From contig CM044877.1 of the NCBI GenBank assembly GCA_024500155.1, positions 77,488,001 through 77,552,000 on the forward strand: 64,000 nucleotides of DNA, in the 5' to 3' direction. A model generated the notes under the pieces. It saw only the letters and a list, made by a program, of their open reading frames with translations. It did no database searches and was not told the DNA's origin. This stretch comes from Chenopodium formosanum (Eukaryota > Streptophyta > Magnoliopsida > Caryophyllales > Amaranthaceae). This document shows positions 21,928 through 33,300 of this stretch, one piece after another. Made by a program: the position numbers and the translations under genes. Every line of letters starts with the position of its first letter. Position 1 is the stretch's first letter.

Positions 21928-23366
21928 TGTTGTGCCTTGCATGCAACTATGGAACACTCCAGGGTCTGAATTCCAAGGAAAATGATACGACTCGATTGAG
22001 GGTTTGTAAACTTCTAAGTTCTAACCCCACGATTCACTTGTGTAAGTTGTGTTAAATGTGATCATTTGGGCTAAGCTGGGTCTTAACATCAAATGTCATT
22101 CCTGGATTCGTAAAAAAGTGGTGGGGTTGTCGGGTTGAAACGGACTTGTCGAGTTAAATTGGGCTTTTTGGGCTGGCTTTGGGTATTTAACTAAATAAAT
22201 GATTTTGTTTACCTTGTCCAAACTTGTCCTATTTTTGAGTCGAGCTAGCAGGATGGGTCAAAGTTGATCACCGCTAACTTGTGTAAGTTGCGTATGTTCT
22301 CTCCATGATATTTTGTTAAAATTAAATATTTTGATGAATTACACCTAGCTCACTTCACCTTAATATAAAGGAGGTTAAACTATTGGCTTGTTTGGTAATA
22401 ACTTTTTCTACGGCGGCAATTGACTTTTGGATGTCGTCAAATAATCAAAGTATGTGTTGTATTTGCATTGACCTTTTTGTTGGCTACCAAGTTTTCCGTC
22501 AAAAGCCAAAGGTCAGTAAGACTAGCTTTTTTTTTTTAGGTGGTTTGCTTTTAATGTTTACGGAGACTTTTCAATCCTAACAACCAAATTTACCAAACAT
22601 ATTTATTAAAAATCCAACAGTCAAACGTCGAACATTAATGGCTAGACAAACCGTTGATTAGATCGGCTAAGAAAAACAACCAGCAACCAATTGACAAACA
22701 AGATTTATACTTACGGAATATATATTCTGACCACAAGCGTCATGTATCCTCCTTTCCTTCATTTTCTTCTTTGTCCAATTTCTTTATTTTTTTCCAAACA
22801 AGACAATAAAATAATCTTGTTTTCAATTTACTCAAATTATATAATGTTTACTTCATATCCATTGATTCAATAACATATCTAGGTGCATTTTAATGGTTAC
22901 TCCTTCCTCTTCCTTATAACTAACTCTTCATTTTCCTAAAGAGAAAAGCATAAACTAAAAAAACACATTTTAATTTTGTAAGAATACATTTTCTTTTTTT
23001 CCAATTTTACTAGTAGGATTAATAGCTTTGTGCATTACACGGGCAATATGCTAATTACTATGATGTAAAAGCAAAACCACTATGTACGATTCCTCATGCT
23101 ATGGTTTGAAGGATAAGGTATTTTCTTTCCTTTTCAAAATGCATTTTTGCAAGACTAAAAAAAAAAAAATCAATTATCACTAAAAAGCCTTGATAAATGT
23201 TTAAATAGCTTATATAATTCACAAAATCGAAGTTATGAAATTTGTATGAAGAATCAAGTAATAAAACTAAAATTTCATTAATGCAATCAAATTTTCACAT
23301 TAATCAACTACATACTTCGTATAATCATCCACATATACTACGTATTACTACTTGCATTGGAACATA
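21928..23366. other. Intergenic between modules II and III
   Basis: No gene. The first part parallels 11584-11960 (the upstream flank of type C genes). Around 22387-22610 a TTTGGTAATA ... TTTACCAAACA pair hints at a degraded hAT-like MITE, but no target duplication could be placed. Confidence 0.4.
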
Positions 23367-23702
23367 AGAGCATCTCCAATGGCAAGCCACAATGTTTTGT
23401 AGCTTGCTTTTCTATATTAATTTTTAAGCTACAACACTTTTTAGCAACAAAGTGTTCCAATGGTAAGCTACAACACTTTTTAGTTTGTAAAAAATAAATT
23501 TTTAATAAATAAATAAATAATTATCACATATTATAATATAAGTGGAGTTTATTTGTCTCTTTTTCAATCAAGCATGTAGCTTGTTTGGGCTACAATTGCT
23601 AGCATGGTGCTCAATTTTTTGTTCTCCAATGGTAAGCATGTAGCTAGAAATTTTATTTGTATTGCAAGCAAGTCCTTACAATTAAACCATTGGAGATGCT
23701 CT
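23367..23702. mobile_element. MITE with GAGCATCTCCAATGG ends
   Basis: Inverted termini AGAGCATCTCCAATGG and CCATTGGAGATGCTCT, 336 bp, flanked on both sides by AACATA (23361-23366 and 23703-23708). The interior repeats GTAGCTTG/CAAGC-type blocks and has no coding capacity. Superfamily uncertain. Confidence 0.85.
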
Positions 23703-23793
23703 AACATATACCAAGAATATCTAACAAAACAGTTTAAAACCAAAGAAACTGAACATAATCAACATATATAGAACTGCTAGAATCTAATTCTTC

Positions 23794-24083
23794 TTAGGGC
23801 CTTTGATCTTTAGTCTTCTCTTTATCTTCATCAATGTCTTCCTTAGAACTCGACTCGACTTTTTTCACTTCCAGTGTACCAAGATTGTCGAAGTCAGAGT
23901 CGTAACCCTCTAACTCGTTGCAATTGCTCCATTCATCTAAGCTGAAACTGACTGTAACGAAATTTGTTATCACACGCATTCTAGGCTTCCTAGAACGTGT
24001 TACTACTTTGGGTTATTCGACTCTTTCTTCACCCCCAACAAATTTATCTTCACCCTCGCATTGTCACCATCACCATCACGAAT
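23794..24083 (-). pseudogene. Small acidic protein gene, decayed (module III)
   Basis: An open stretch 23794-23979 matches the C-terminal half of the 13184-13549 protein (RVITNFVTVSFSLDEWSNC, GYDSDFDNLGTLEVKKVES). Upstream, homology continues to about 24083 with indels that break the frame. The start codon and first residues are missing, and the C-terminus is shortened. A TATA-like TTTATAAA is still present near 24243. Confidence 0.8.
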
Positions 24084-24310
24084 GAACTAAAACTTGGTAC
24101 CAACAAATTAAAGACAAGACTTATTGATGGAAAAAAAAAAAAAAAAAAAAAAACAAACAAATAAAGACTTGGAGCTCAAGAATGCCTCTAACAATTTGAA
24201 CTAATTTGGAATAATACAAGTTGAGAGTTAGGACTTAGGAGTGTTTATAAAGGGGTGCAAAAGCGATGAACTATGTACAGTAATCACCAAGAAATCCTAA
24301 CGAAATCTAA

Positions 24311-24398
24311 TACTACCTCCGTTTATGTGCAACGATTTGACATAAAGCAGAGAGGAAAAATATCTAATCGTTGCAAATAACCTGTAACGGAGGTAATA
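24311..24398. mobile_element. Short Stowaway-like element
   Basis: TACTACCTCCGTTTATGTGC and GTAACGGAGGTAATA ends with an inner inverted CAACGATT/AATCGTTG pair, under 90 bp. Probably a deletion derivative. Confidence 0.6.
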
Positions 24399-26040
24399 TA
24401 AAATATTTTAACCTTGGAAAGTTTTATTATTTGTTTTGAGAAAAATATAAAATGCGAAAAAAAAAAAAAAAAAGTCTAATGGAGTATTAAGGATACATAA
24501 TACTAATTAGTTAAAAAAAGGAGTATTATGGAGTGCTTAACTGCATAGATAAGGAGTATTGTGTGTAGACTCTAAAAAAAAGCTAATTAGTTTGGTTTTG
24601 ATGTAATGAAGGGTATTTTGAGGAATATTGTTTTCAGATTTTTACAAGTTTTGGAAATCTGATTAAGTTTAGACAAGAAATATATACTAAGTACATTGCA
24701 AGTAGTAATTGCCAAGATTTAATAACATACTGAGTGCATATATACTAACACTCAAAACACAATATCATAAGATTCAACATTTCAACCAGTTGATCAAATC
24801 AATAAAAACGTCAAAATGGTTCGGAACTGCAAAAGCAAAAAGAAAATAAAATAGCAGTCACAAAGTCTGCTTGACTGAACACACACTTGGCCGTCGAGGA
24901 CAAAAGACAGAGAGCAGGACCAGCATTTTCACATCTAACATATCTCAACAGTCAACAGCATTGCAGCACACCTATGAGATCAGAACATGAAACAAGTTAA
25001 ACAATATGGCTGCAAGTGAATCAAAACACAGTCTAAGCAGAAGAAATCAGAAATGCAAATGAATTTTTCACAGAGCTGTTCTTTAAGTAAACTTAGACCA
25101 TAAACACATAAAATGCTATAGTGTTTAGCTGTTTACCATCCCTTTTTGAGATGTAATGAACAAAAGTGTAATGCTAAGCATGAAATCATATACTAGTAGA
25201 AAGTTGGCTGTAAATAGGATGCTGTAAATAGTATGCTAAAAAAGATAGGATGCAGTTCAAACCTCAAGATTTCCAAGTTTAATTTCATCAGTGTATGCGC
25301 AAACTCAAAGTTTAAGTTTAAATCCTTTGGATAAGAAACCATCCAAGTCATGCCTGCAAAAATCAAGAGTATCAAAACAAGAAAATCCAAATTTTCCAAC
25401 ATTCAATTGTATAAGAAACTAACATAAATAGAGCAAAATTAGTCACAAATCACAGTGGAACATATGAAAAACAGTGTGATCAGTAACAGTGTGATCAGTG
25501 AACCTAGCTTTCCAATATTTTAAAAAATAAAATTAAAAAACAAAATGCTATAATTACCCTGTACAACCTTGAACAAAAAATCCAAAACAAATAAAAGATT
25601 TTCAGGAAGAATTTAAAATTCATATCTTATACTCGTATGGCCAAGAGCTATGTATAAGTAATCAAAAGTAGACAACTAAAGCATTCAATAGCACAGGATG
25701 AATGGATGATGCATTTGTAATTTGTCCTCTATATATCACAAAGTATAATATTTTTGAGAGATCTTCATTCATAACCCGTTGAGAGATAGAGATACACATA
25801 GCAAAACCATTTTCAAAAACCCATACGCAAAAAATTTGATAACCTTCTTTTTTGCATCTTTACTGCCAAAAACAACATAATACCAGAATGAGTAAAGGTA
25901 GCACAACAAAGAAAATTAACTCTATTATAGAAATCCTATAGGAAACGATACGCACAAAAACAATGACCACCAATATCCTGGTGTAATCAACAAAACCGGG
26001 TTGGAAGAGAAAACATCAATATATAAATATGCTATTTAAT
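24399..26040. other. Module III flank with orphan A exon
   Basis: Paralogous to the 3' flank of F-box A in the other modules. The only coding remnant is the last A exon at 25305-25353; the main A exon is gone. Confidence 0.5.
25305..25353 (-). pseudogene. Orphan last exon of F-box A (module III)
   Basis: Forty-nine bases after a TTTTTGCAG acceptor code HDLDGFLSKGFKLKL then TGA. They are in the same phase as the last exon of the gene at 6596-8462. No main exon remains upstream, so it is a relic. Confidence 0.65.
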
Positions 26041-26300
26041 CTAGTTCTTATGGCTGATATTCTCTCTTCCAAACAATTCTATGCATCTCTCAAAACTGAC
26101 ACCTATACTTTCAGGATCAAGTAGACTTCCAAAAGACCTCTGTTTCAAATGAATTTGGTAGGTGACATATGTTATAATGCCTAATTGTCTTCTTTTGCAA
26201 GTTACTAAATAATCTTTTTTATAATCTAATTCCATTTTTAGAGTAAACCAAATCACTAACGGTTTAATAAACTCAAAGAATTTAACAGGCCTTGGGTGAT
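26041..26300 (-). pseudogene. F-box type B remnant (module III)
   Basis: Matches the last 80 or so residues of type B proteins (HPRPVKFFEFIKPL, SLLDPE, SHKN) with several frameshifts. Homology stops at about 26298, where the sequence jumps directly into the downstream flank of a type C gene (ATAACTTCCCTTTTCAGCCC, as at 9741 and 20301). Confidence 0.8.
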
Positions 26301-26734
26301 AACTTCCCTTTTCAGCCCAAGACTTCCAAAGGAGCATAATAGCTTAAGGAAGGAACTCCATATCAACCAAGGCAATCACGAATAGATATATAACAAATTT
26401 AGCAAGAGAACTATAACATATTCAAAGGCCATAACCTAACTACTTAACTAATCAATCGCCACATATAGAGAGAAGACGACTCACCAACATACCATAGCTA
26501 TTTAAACTACCTTAAGCCACATGATGAGAAAAGAGGTTTAATCCAACATACCATGATATTGCAATAAAGATACAAGCAGATAATGCAACAGGACCAGTAC
26601 TAATAATGGTCACAAGACTCACAACAATGTTATTATACAAAACCGCGCATCAAATGACAATAGATAGAATCATAGGAAAGACTCATTAAGCTACAAATAT
26701 AAAAAAGGCAGAGAAGTACAACATATTATAATAC
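26301..26734. other. 3' flank of F-box C, module III
   Basis: Paralogous to 9740-10408 and 20300-20728, without the Stowaway element present at 9833. It probably contains the intron or 3' UTR of the type C gene. Confidence 0.45.
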
Positions 26735-27903
26735 CTCTTCTTGTTAATAGGCTTCTTTTTCTTAGGACTATCAAGCGGAATAAGGCTTTCCACCAGCAGT
26801 GCTGAGGCAAGCGACCAAGGAAGACCACGGGTGTTCACATCCTTAAATGTTTGCTGCTTCACATCAAACCACACAAACTCCTTAAAGTCTTTCTCAAAAA
26901 GCAACTCCTCAGAACCATTCTTCTTCAAGTAAACAATTGGCTTCAAACATGAAAAGAAACCAATACTCTCCCGCTGTGGAATCGAAAACCACTTAGTCCA
27001 TGATTCTTTCACCCCATACTCCTTCATGATCCACACATCAAGCCGATTGTTCGGATAGAATACCCGAATCGAAATACACCCATCAATAACCCCCACATTA
27101 GAATAATAATCCATTTTCAACTCATTATATTCAGGTATTGGCAAAACCCTGTGTTCTTCAGTCCCAATATCGAGTGCAACAAGCACATCCACTGCTTTTG
27201 ATATTGGTTTTTTAACCACCAACCAATGCAAACACCCATTTAGAAAAACCCCTTCACTAAACAAACCAACACCAATGTAATAATTATATGGAAATTCCCT
27301 ATTAATTGGGCTAACAGTTCTCCAAGTATTAGTCTTCAAACTATATACCTTCATTTCACTAATATGATCATCACTATTTTCAGGAAATATTTCAATAATT
27401 CGCACCAATTTATAATCATCATTCTTATAATCATACCCAAAACCAAAAATTACTCTATTACGTCCTCTAGGAACATACCCAGGAATTTCGACAGGCGTAA
27501 CGGGCAAAACCCGGTGTTTCCTCGTCGCCGGATTAAAGATGTACGCCGCAATTCCATCAGCCAAACACAGCAATCCGTCGCAAGAACCCACAATTTGTGT
27601 TTCAGCAGAATCGCAATCGAAGGGGCAATTGATCAATGTAGCGCGCTTTAAAGTGGGGTAATCAATGGAGTAAAGAAAAGGGTCTTTACTTGTGAAATTG
27701 GTATCTTTTTGCAAGAAAGAATCCTTGATTATGAGGGTTTGATGAGTAGGGTTTTGCAGAGAGTTTTTGAGATGAAGATTGATGAAATATTGTTCGTCGA
27801 TCAAAGAACGCCATAATTTTGCGACGCAACGGAAGCGTAGAAGAGATTTAGCAGGAAGTTTTGAGAGGATTATGGTGATTAATGGCGTCGGAAGATCCGC
27901 CAT
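26735..27903 (-). CDS. F-box protein with F-box-associated domain, type C (module III)
   Basis: Intact main exon starting at MADL (27901-27903), which is the only in-frame Met here and fixes the start for the type. F-box LPTPLITIILSKLPAKSLLRF and CVAKLWRSLIDEQYF. The associated region has CDGLLCLADG, FNPATRKHRVLP, GFGYDYKNDDYKLV, MKVYSLKTNTWR, NGCLHWLVVKK, LDIGTEEHRVLP, WIMKEYGVKESW and FVWFDVKQQ. It is the most diverged type C copy, with a shorter basic tail (KKKKPINKKR). The donor AG|GTATTA at 26735 is kept; unspliced, the frame ends at 26686. Probable SCF substrate receptor. Confidence 0.85.
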
Positions 27904-28562
27904 TTTTGTGCACTGGCAAGACTGTAGAAGATTCCAGGGTTTTGAAAATGAAAGGGGGTTTTAAAAGATGAGAAATGAGAATCCCCACGTTTCACTAGTT
28001 TGGTAATAAAAACGGTTGATTCTGTTCTGATCTACTCGATAATCGAATTCGATCGGATCGATCCAATTCAAATCAATCTAATCCAATCCGATTTGATTAT
28101 ATGATTTTACTTGATCTGATTTGATTGTTTAGCTAGATTATCCCCGTGTGATGCACAATTTTGACAAAAAAAAAAATTAGAGTGTAGAATTTTTATATGT
28201 GTAATGAAACTTTTCATTTTTTTTCATTGAAAGGAGATTTTTTTGAAATGAATACAATTTGAATATTTCAAGAATATTCTAGATGTTTGAATATTAATGT
28301 TAAGTAATTGAGGAGAGGGAATAATAGATCTTCAAATCAAAAGAAAGGAATACACTTGCTATTCAATTTACAATACTCCGATTTTCTAGATTAAAGTTGT
28401 TGAAAGAATTCACTTGGTTTGTTTACGAAGTATCTCAAAAAAAAAAAGTATTAAAAATGACATCATCAATGGTTTTAGGCGGGAAAAAAATTTCATAAGA
28501 AAACGACATATGTACATTTTTGAGGAGAAATGATGTCAGCAATGTTTTGTTTTATTAATAGT
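27904..28562. other. Intergenic
   Basis: No gene. The stretch 28010-28150 is rich in GATCTGATTTGATT-like words that reappear right of the MITE at 28785-28850. Confidence 0.4.
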
Positions 28563-28770
28563 TAAGGTCTGTTCTCTTACGTTGAAATTCAGTTCAGTTC
28601 ATTTCAGTTCAGTTCAGCTCCTAATTTCCTTCTCTTATAAAATATTCATTTCAGTTCAGTTCAGCTCAGTTCAGTTTAGTTCAGCTCAATTCAGTTCAGT
28701 TCAGTTCAGTTCAACTCAATTCAATTCAGTTCAGTTCACCTGAGTTCAGTCTATGAGAACAGACCCTTAA
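28563..28770. mobile_element. AGTTC-pentamer MITE
   Basis: Ends TTAAGGTCTGTTCTC and GAGAACAGACCCTTAA. The interior is almost entirely TTCAG/CAGTT pentamers around a CTCTTATAAAATATTCATTTCAG core. Three-bp TTA/TAA flanks suggest PIF/Harbinger mobilisation. Confidence 0.8.
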
Positions 28771-28993
28771 TAGATTTTACCTAATCTGATTTGATTTTAT
28801 TAATTAACCTGATTGATTTGATTGTATGATTTTACCTGATTTTATGTGTACGATAAGTCGGTAATGAAAAAAATGTACGGAGTACTTCATATTGTTTTAT
28901 TAGATTCTTAATAATGTGTATTTTATTAGGTAATGTTCATAATTTTTTCATTATAAAATTAATAGCATATAATTTTTTCATTCTAAAATTAAA

Positions 28994-29416
28994 GTATAAT
29001 TTGCAAATTGCAGCCATTTATTTTTATTTTTTTTTTGCAAATTGCATCCCAAAAAATTGCATCCCAAAAGCTCGTATAAATTGTAAATTGCAGCCCAATT
29101 CAACTTTGTCATCGGTTAACATGTCAAAAAAAATCTTTGTTTAAGGTTTTAGGGGTCATTTTAGTTCTTAGGGAACCGAATTGAGCTCGGAATTAGCAAA
29201 AAAATAATGTAAGTGTCTCATTTTTACAGTTTCCCACAAATCGTTATATTTTTGTTACAAAAAACGAGGCAATTATGTTATTTTTTGCTAATTTGGACTC
29301 TTAAGGCCTGAAATGGCCCTTAAAACCTTAATCGAAGACTTTTTGACATGTAAATCGATGTAAAAGCTAAATTGGGCTGTAATTTACAATTTATACAAAC
29401 TTTTGGGCTGCAATTT

Positions 29417-29465
<49 letters not shown>

Positions 29466-29486
29466 GCTGCAATTTGCAAATTTTCC
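28994..29486. mobile_element. Mutator-like MITE with 9-bp duplication
   Basis: Left GTATAATTTGCAAATTGCAG and right CTGCAATTTGCAAATTTTCC form terminal inverted repeats. Both sides carry AAAATTAAA (28985-28993 and 29487-29495), an exact 9-bp target duplication typical of Mutator-like elements. The interior is self-complementary (AAGGTTTTAGGGGTCATTT against a GGCCCTTAAAACCTT side) and holds an A run of about 44. Non-coding. Confidence 0.88.
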
Positions 29487-29811
29487 AAAATTAAATATAG
29501 CATATAATTTTTTCATTCAACAATCAAATATAGCATATAATTTTTTTCCTGATATAATCTAAACTTATTTTGTTATGAAGTAATTAAAAATAAGATGAAT
29601 TAAATATGGACTTATATTCCATATATCTATGTCTGGAAAAAAAAAATCCATATTTCTATACTTGTAGTATTGAATTATTGATAGAACAGAGCTTTTTTGG
29701 TGCAGCAGGCCACACGGTGTGGCCTACTGCCAAGTCAATAAAAATAACGGAGTCTGACGCGCATATAACGGGGTTACTATTCACACGCATAACGGGATTA
29801 CTGATTTTGTC

Positions 29812-29958
29812 AGAGTTACTTGTATTTTTCAGGGGTTACTTGTATCTTTTTTTTTTTTCAGAGGTTACTTGTATGTTTTTTTTAGGAGTTACTTGTATTT
29901 TTTTTAAGGGGTTACTTGTATAGATTACTTATTCAAGGGTTACTTGTATTTTCAGGGG

Positions 29959-29995
<37 letters not shown>

Positions 29996-30129
29996 TTTTT
30001 TTGTAGTTACTTGTATTTTTTTTCAGGGGTTACTTGTATAGATTACTTATTCAAAGGTTACTTGTATTTTCAGGTGTTACTTGTATTTTTTTTTTTCAGG
30101 AGTTACTTGCATTTTTTTTTCAAGGGTTA

Positions 30130-30185
<56 letters not shown>

Positions 30186-30345
30186 CAGGGGTTACTTATA
30201 TGAGTTAATTCAAGGGTTATTACTTGTATGAGTTACTTATTCAAGGGTTACTTATTTGAGTTACTTCAAAGGTTACTTGTATGAAATACTTATTCAATGA
30301 TGACTTGTTACTTATTCAAGGGTTGCTTGTAGGCTCCATACCAAA
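29812..30345. repeat. GGGTTACTTGTA array
   Basis: Roughly twenty degenerate copies of a (TCA)GGGGTTACTTGTA unit, separated by T runs of varying length, the longest over 50 bases. Confidence 0.85.
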
Positions 30346-30705
30346 CCAGTAACACTATACAAGTAACCCCTAACCAAAACTAGTAACACCCTACAAGCTA
30401 AGTGAACCCTGACCAAACCAGTAACACCTTACAAGTAACCCTTGACCAAAAACAGTAACACCTTACAAGTAACCCTTGACCAAACCAGTAACACCCTACA
30501 AGTAACCTAACCCCTGACCAAAACCAGTAAGACCCTACAAGTAACCCCTGATCAAAACCAGTAACACCCTACAAGTAACCCCTGACCAAACCAGTAACAT
30601 CCTACATGTAAACCCTGACCAAACCAATAACATCCTACATGTAGACCCTGACCAAACCAATAACACCCTACAAGTAACCCCTTACCAAACTAGTAACACC
30701 ATATA
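30346..30705. repeat. TACAAGTAACCCCTGACCAAACCAGTAACACCC array
   Basis: About eleven copies of a unit of roughly 33 bases: TACAAGTAACCC, then CTGACCAAA, then CCAGTAACACC. The first part is the reverse complement of the unit in the left array, so the two arrays can pair. Confidence 0.85.
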
Positions 30706-30900
30706 ATTTTGACGTAGAATGTTCGATCTAATTAAGATTCCACGAAGAAAACGAGCTCAAATTTCTTTGGTTCTCATCGATTTCACTAGTTCAAATGTTG
30801 TTGATGATCTTAAGGATAATTAATCACAATTTTTCACAACAATTTGACACCCAATTTCTACAATTTTGGACTTTAAATTGCAGCAATTTAGCAAAGAGGA

Positions 30901-31065
30901 GAGAGAAAATAGGTAGAGTAGAGATATGGTTATTGGTGATGTGTGATTTGACTTGAAGAAAAAAGCTAAGAAAAGAGGAGAGAGAAATGGGTGGAGTAGA
31001 GATATGGTTGTTGGTGATGTATGGTTTGGTTTGGAGAAGAAGCTAAGAAAAAAGGAGAGAGAAGA
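30901..31065. repeat. 78-bp tandem repeat, two copies
   Basis: GAGATATGGTT(A/G)TTGGTGATGT blocks start at 30921 and 30999, with flanking GAGGAGAGAGAAAT words. An open frame on the minus strand here is repeat-derived and not a credible gene. Confidence 0.75.
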
Positions 31066-31157
31066 GTTGTAGTATTTAAAAAAACAAATAAAAAAATAAA
31101 AATTGTGGCTGGCCACACCGTGTGGCCAGCCACATATAAAAATTTGTGCCGATAGAA

Positions 31158-33067
31158 TACTCCTTCCATCCCATAATAATTGATATGTTGAAATTTTTAA
31201 ACTATTTATATACTTGTATTATTATTGATAGTAGTTTTTTATAAACCTAATAAAAACATTTTATTTTTCATAAAATATGCCGTTAGATAGTATCAACATA
31301 AAGTTTAATAAGTATAACTTTTTCTTTGAAAAAAAATTGTTAATATAATTATATAACATAAGGTCATAGTGTCATACTAGTCGTCGACATGTGTGAGAAG
31401 TTTAATTGTGTCAATTATTTTGGGACAAATTATAGGCCATAGGGTGGAGAGCATCACAAATCACAATGATATGCAAGACAAAAAAAAATACTCAAGCTAG
31501 AGATTAAGCCCTTATATTATTACGACTTTTTTTTTTCCTTTGAAAGATATTATTACGACTTTAATAATGAAATATTGCATCTTAATGACTTATAAAATAA
31601 TTAAGAATGAAAAGTCTAACTTAGCTTGTATCCAACTTTCATCGAGTTATATGTAATGCGGTGGCATGCAAACTTCATCTGCATCATACGGGGTATATAT
31701 TAGATTCTTAGCGACTAAGTATATGTCAAAGTCGAAATCAGTTGTTTCTTAATAAGTAATAACTAATTGTCGTGTTTTCAAAAAAAATAAAAATAATAAT
31801 AACTTATTGTCGCATCTAGAGACTAAAGTAGCACACATATACCTTAGCTTGTCTTTAAACACCTGATAAAGTGACCAACTAACATTATGTCATCATCATA
31901 CATTCTACCAATCAACAAACTTAATTAGTAAATGAATAAACATATAATTAATCATATATGTTATTTCCCCTTTTTTTTTAAGTAATTGACATATTTCTTT
32001 AAACACGTGGTATTTAATTTGTTAATGCATGATTATTTATATTTTCAATTACTCCGTACTAATAATAAATAAATAAATATAAATAGTAAACATCTATAAA
32101 TTTATCGAGACAAACAAATTTAATAAGAGTCGATATGACCTTCTTTTGTACTTTGTATAAAATAAATTACAAAAAAAAAGTTAATTTATACTCCATACTT
32201 CCTTAATATAGAAAAACAATTAAAGTCAAAAAAACCAATCTAATAGAATGGAGGAAGTACATATAAAGTTTAAAAAAATTATACAAGTCCTTCGTAATTG
32301 TTGTATTGGAATGATATACTTCGTATTTTATATTTCTACTGGTTGCATATTGATAGATTTCGGGAAAACTCCTCAGATTGGAGTGTGTACCATTAATAAT
32401 ATATATAGGGGTTTACAAGAGTCGTAATCCTATTATGATAAGGATACGAGGTATAACAAAATATATACAAGATTATCCTAATCTGCGACAAATATTATCA
32501 TAAATATAATATCTATCACACCCCCGCAGTCGTAGCGGGAGGAGAACGTACGCTAAGACTGGACCTGAATTCCAGAAACAATTCTCGTGGTAGGCCTTTT
32601 TTCCCTTTACTTTGCTCACTTTTTTTGTGGGCTATTTTCCTTACTCCTTGCACAAGAGATAAGCTGCATTATTATTGGATTATGAGTATTATAGGAATTG
32701 ATAAAGGAATTTTTTCTTATATAAAAAAAAGGACATCTTTTTTTTACTTATTTGCTTAAAAACAACATACTCCGCATTTAACTTTTGCAAATAGCAACAT
32801 AATTGGGGGATCACACTTATTAGATTCGTGTATGTAATCTATTAGCAACATCAATCATGATGTATGTTTTTCCACAATCAACTTTTACATGAAGAAAATT
32901 TCACAATTTTTAGGTTTAATAGGTTATTCAGGTTGGATATTGTTAGAGATATTAGATATCGGAAAAATATATGAAGTTAAATGTTAGGATTTAATAATCA
33001 AGTTGAATTGTCGCATGTGAGTATTCTAAGTTGATAAAAGAAAAGAGATCTAATGATTTTATTAGGC
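31158..33067. other. Intergenic, AT-rich
   Basis: No gene. It starts with a one-sided Stowaway-like end (TACTCCTTCCATCCCATAATAATTG at 31158). At 32330-32600 there is a more distinctive block with a CCGCAGTCGTAGCGG hairpin. Confidence 0.4.
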
Positions 33068-33300
33068 TAAGGGCTTGTTCACATTTACTTAATTTCAGTT
33101 CAATTTAGTTCAGCTCCTATCAATTCAGTTCAGTTCAGCTCCAATCAGTTCAGTTCAGTTCCTAATTTTCCTCTCTCATAAAATATTCATTTCAGCTCAG
33201 TTCAGTTCAGTTATGTTCAGCTCCAATCAGTTCAGTTCAGTTCTGTTCAGCTCCAATCAGTTCAATTCAATTCAGTTCAGTAAATGTGAACATGCCCTAA
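33068..33300. mobile_element. AGTTC-pentamer MITE
   Basis: TAAGGGCTTGTTCACATTTACT and AGTAAATGTGAACATGCCCTAA ends. The interior is dense CAGTTCAGTT with CTCCAATCAG and CTCTCATAAAATATTCATTT blocks shared with the other copies. Confidence 0.82.

Larger units (their letters stand above)
29687..31148. mobile_element. Mutator-like/foldback element with opposed arrays
   Basis: Inverted ends: 25 bases on each side align at about 17 positions and lead into GGCCACACGGTGTGGCC on the left (29707-29723) and its exact reverse complement on the right (31111-31127). Flanks TTGATAGAA (29678-29686) and CCGATAGAA (31149-31157) agree at 7 of 9 bases. Inside are a GGGTTACTTGTA array, then its complement-type TACAAGTAACCC array, then a unique part with a 78-bp tandem repeat. 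No transposase seen. Confidence 0.75.

Noticed and set aside
24311..24398. Regulatory palindrome upstream of the module III small gene
   Set aside because: The ends and TA flanks fit a small Stowaway derivative better.
1..27903. Self-incompatibility (S-locus) F-box cluster
   Set aside because: Tandem F-box/FBA genes resemble SLF clusters superficially, but no T2 S-RNase or other female determinant was seen and F-box arrays of this sort are common in plants.
29606..30208. Open frames through the GTTACTTG array
   Set aside because: They arise from T runs and the repeat unit (Phe/Tyr/Leu monotony), not from a gene.
29812..30705. Possible CRISPR array
   Set aside because: Repeats are degenerate, spacers are T runs or part of the unit, orientation inverts midway, and the DNA is from a plant nucleus.
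30820..31169. Minus-strand frame of 98 codons with Ser/Phe repeats
   Set aside because: It is produced by a 78-bp tandem repeat inside a mobile element; no conserved motif.
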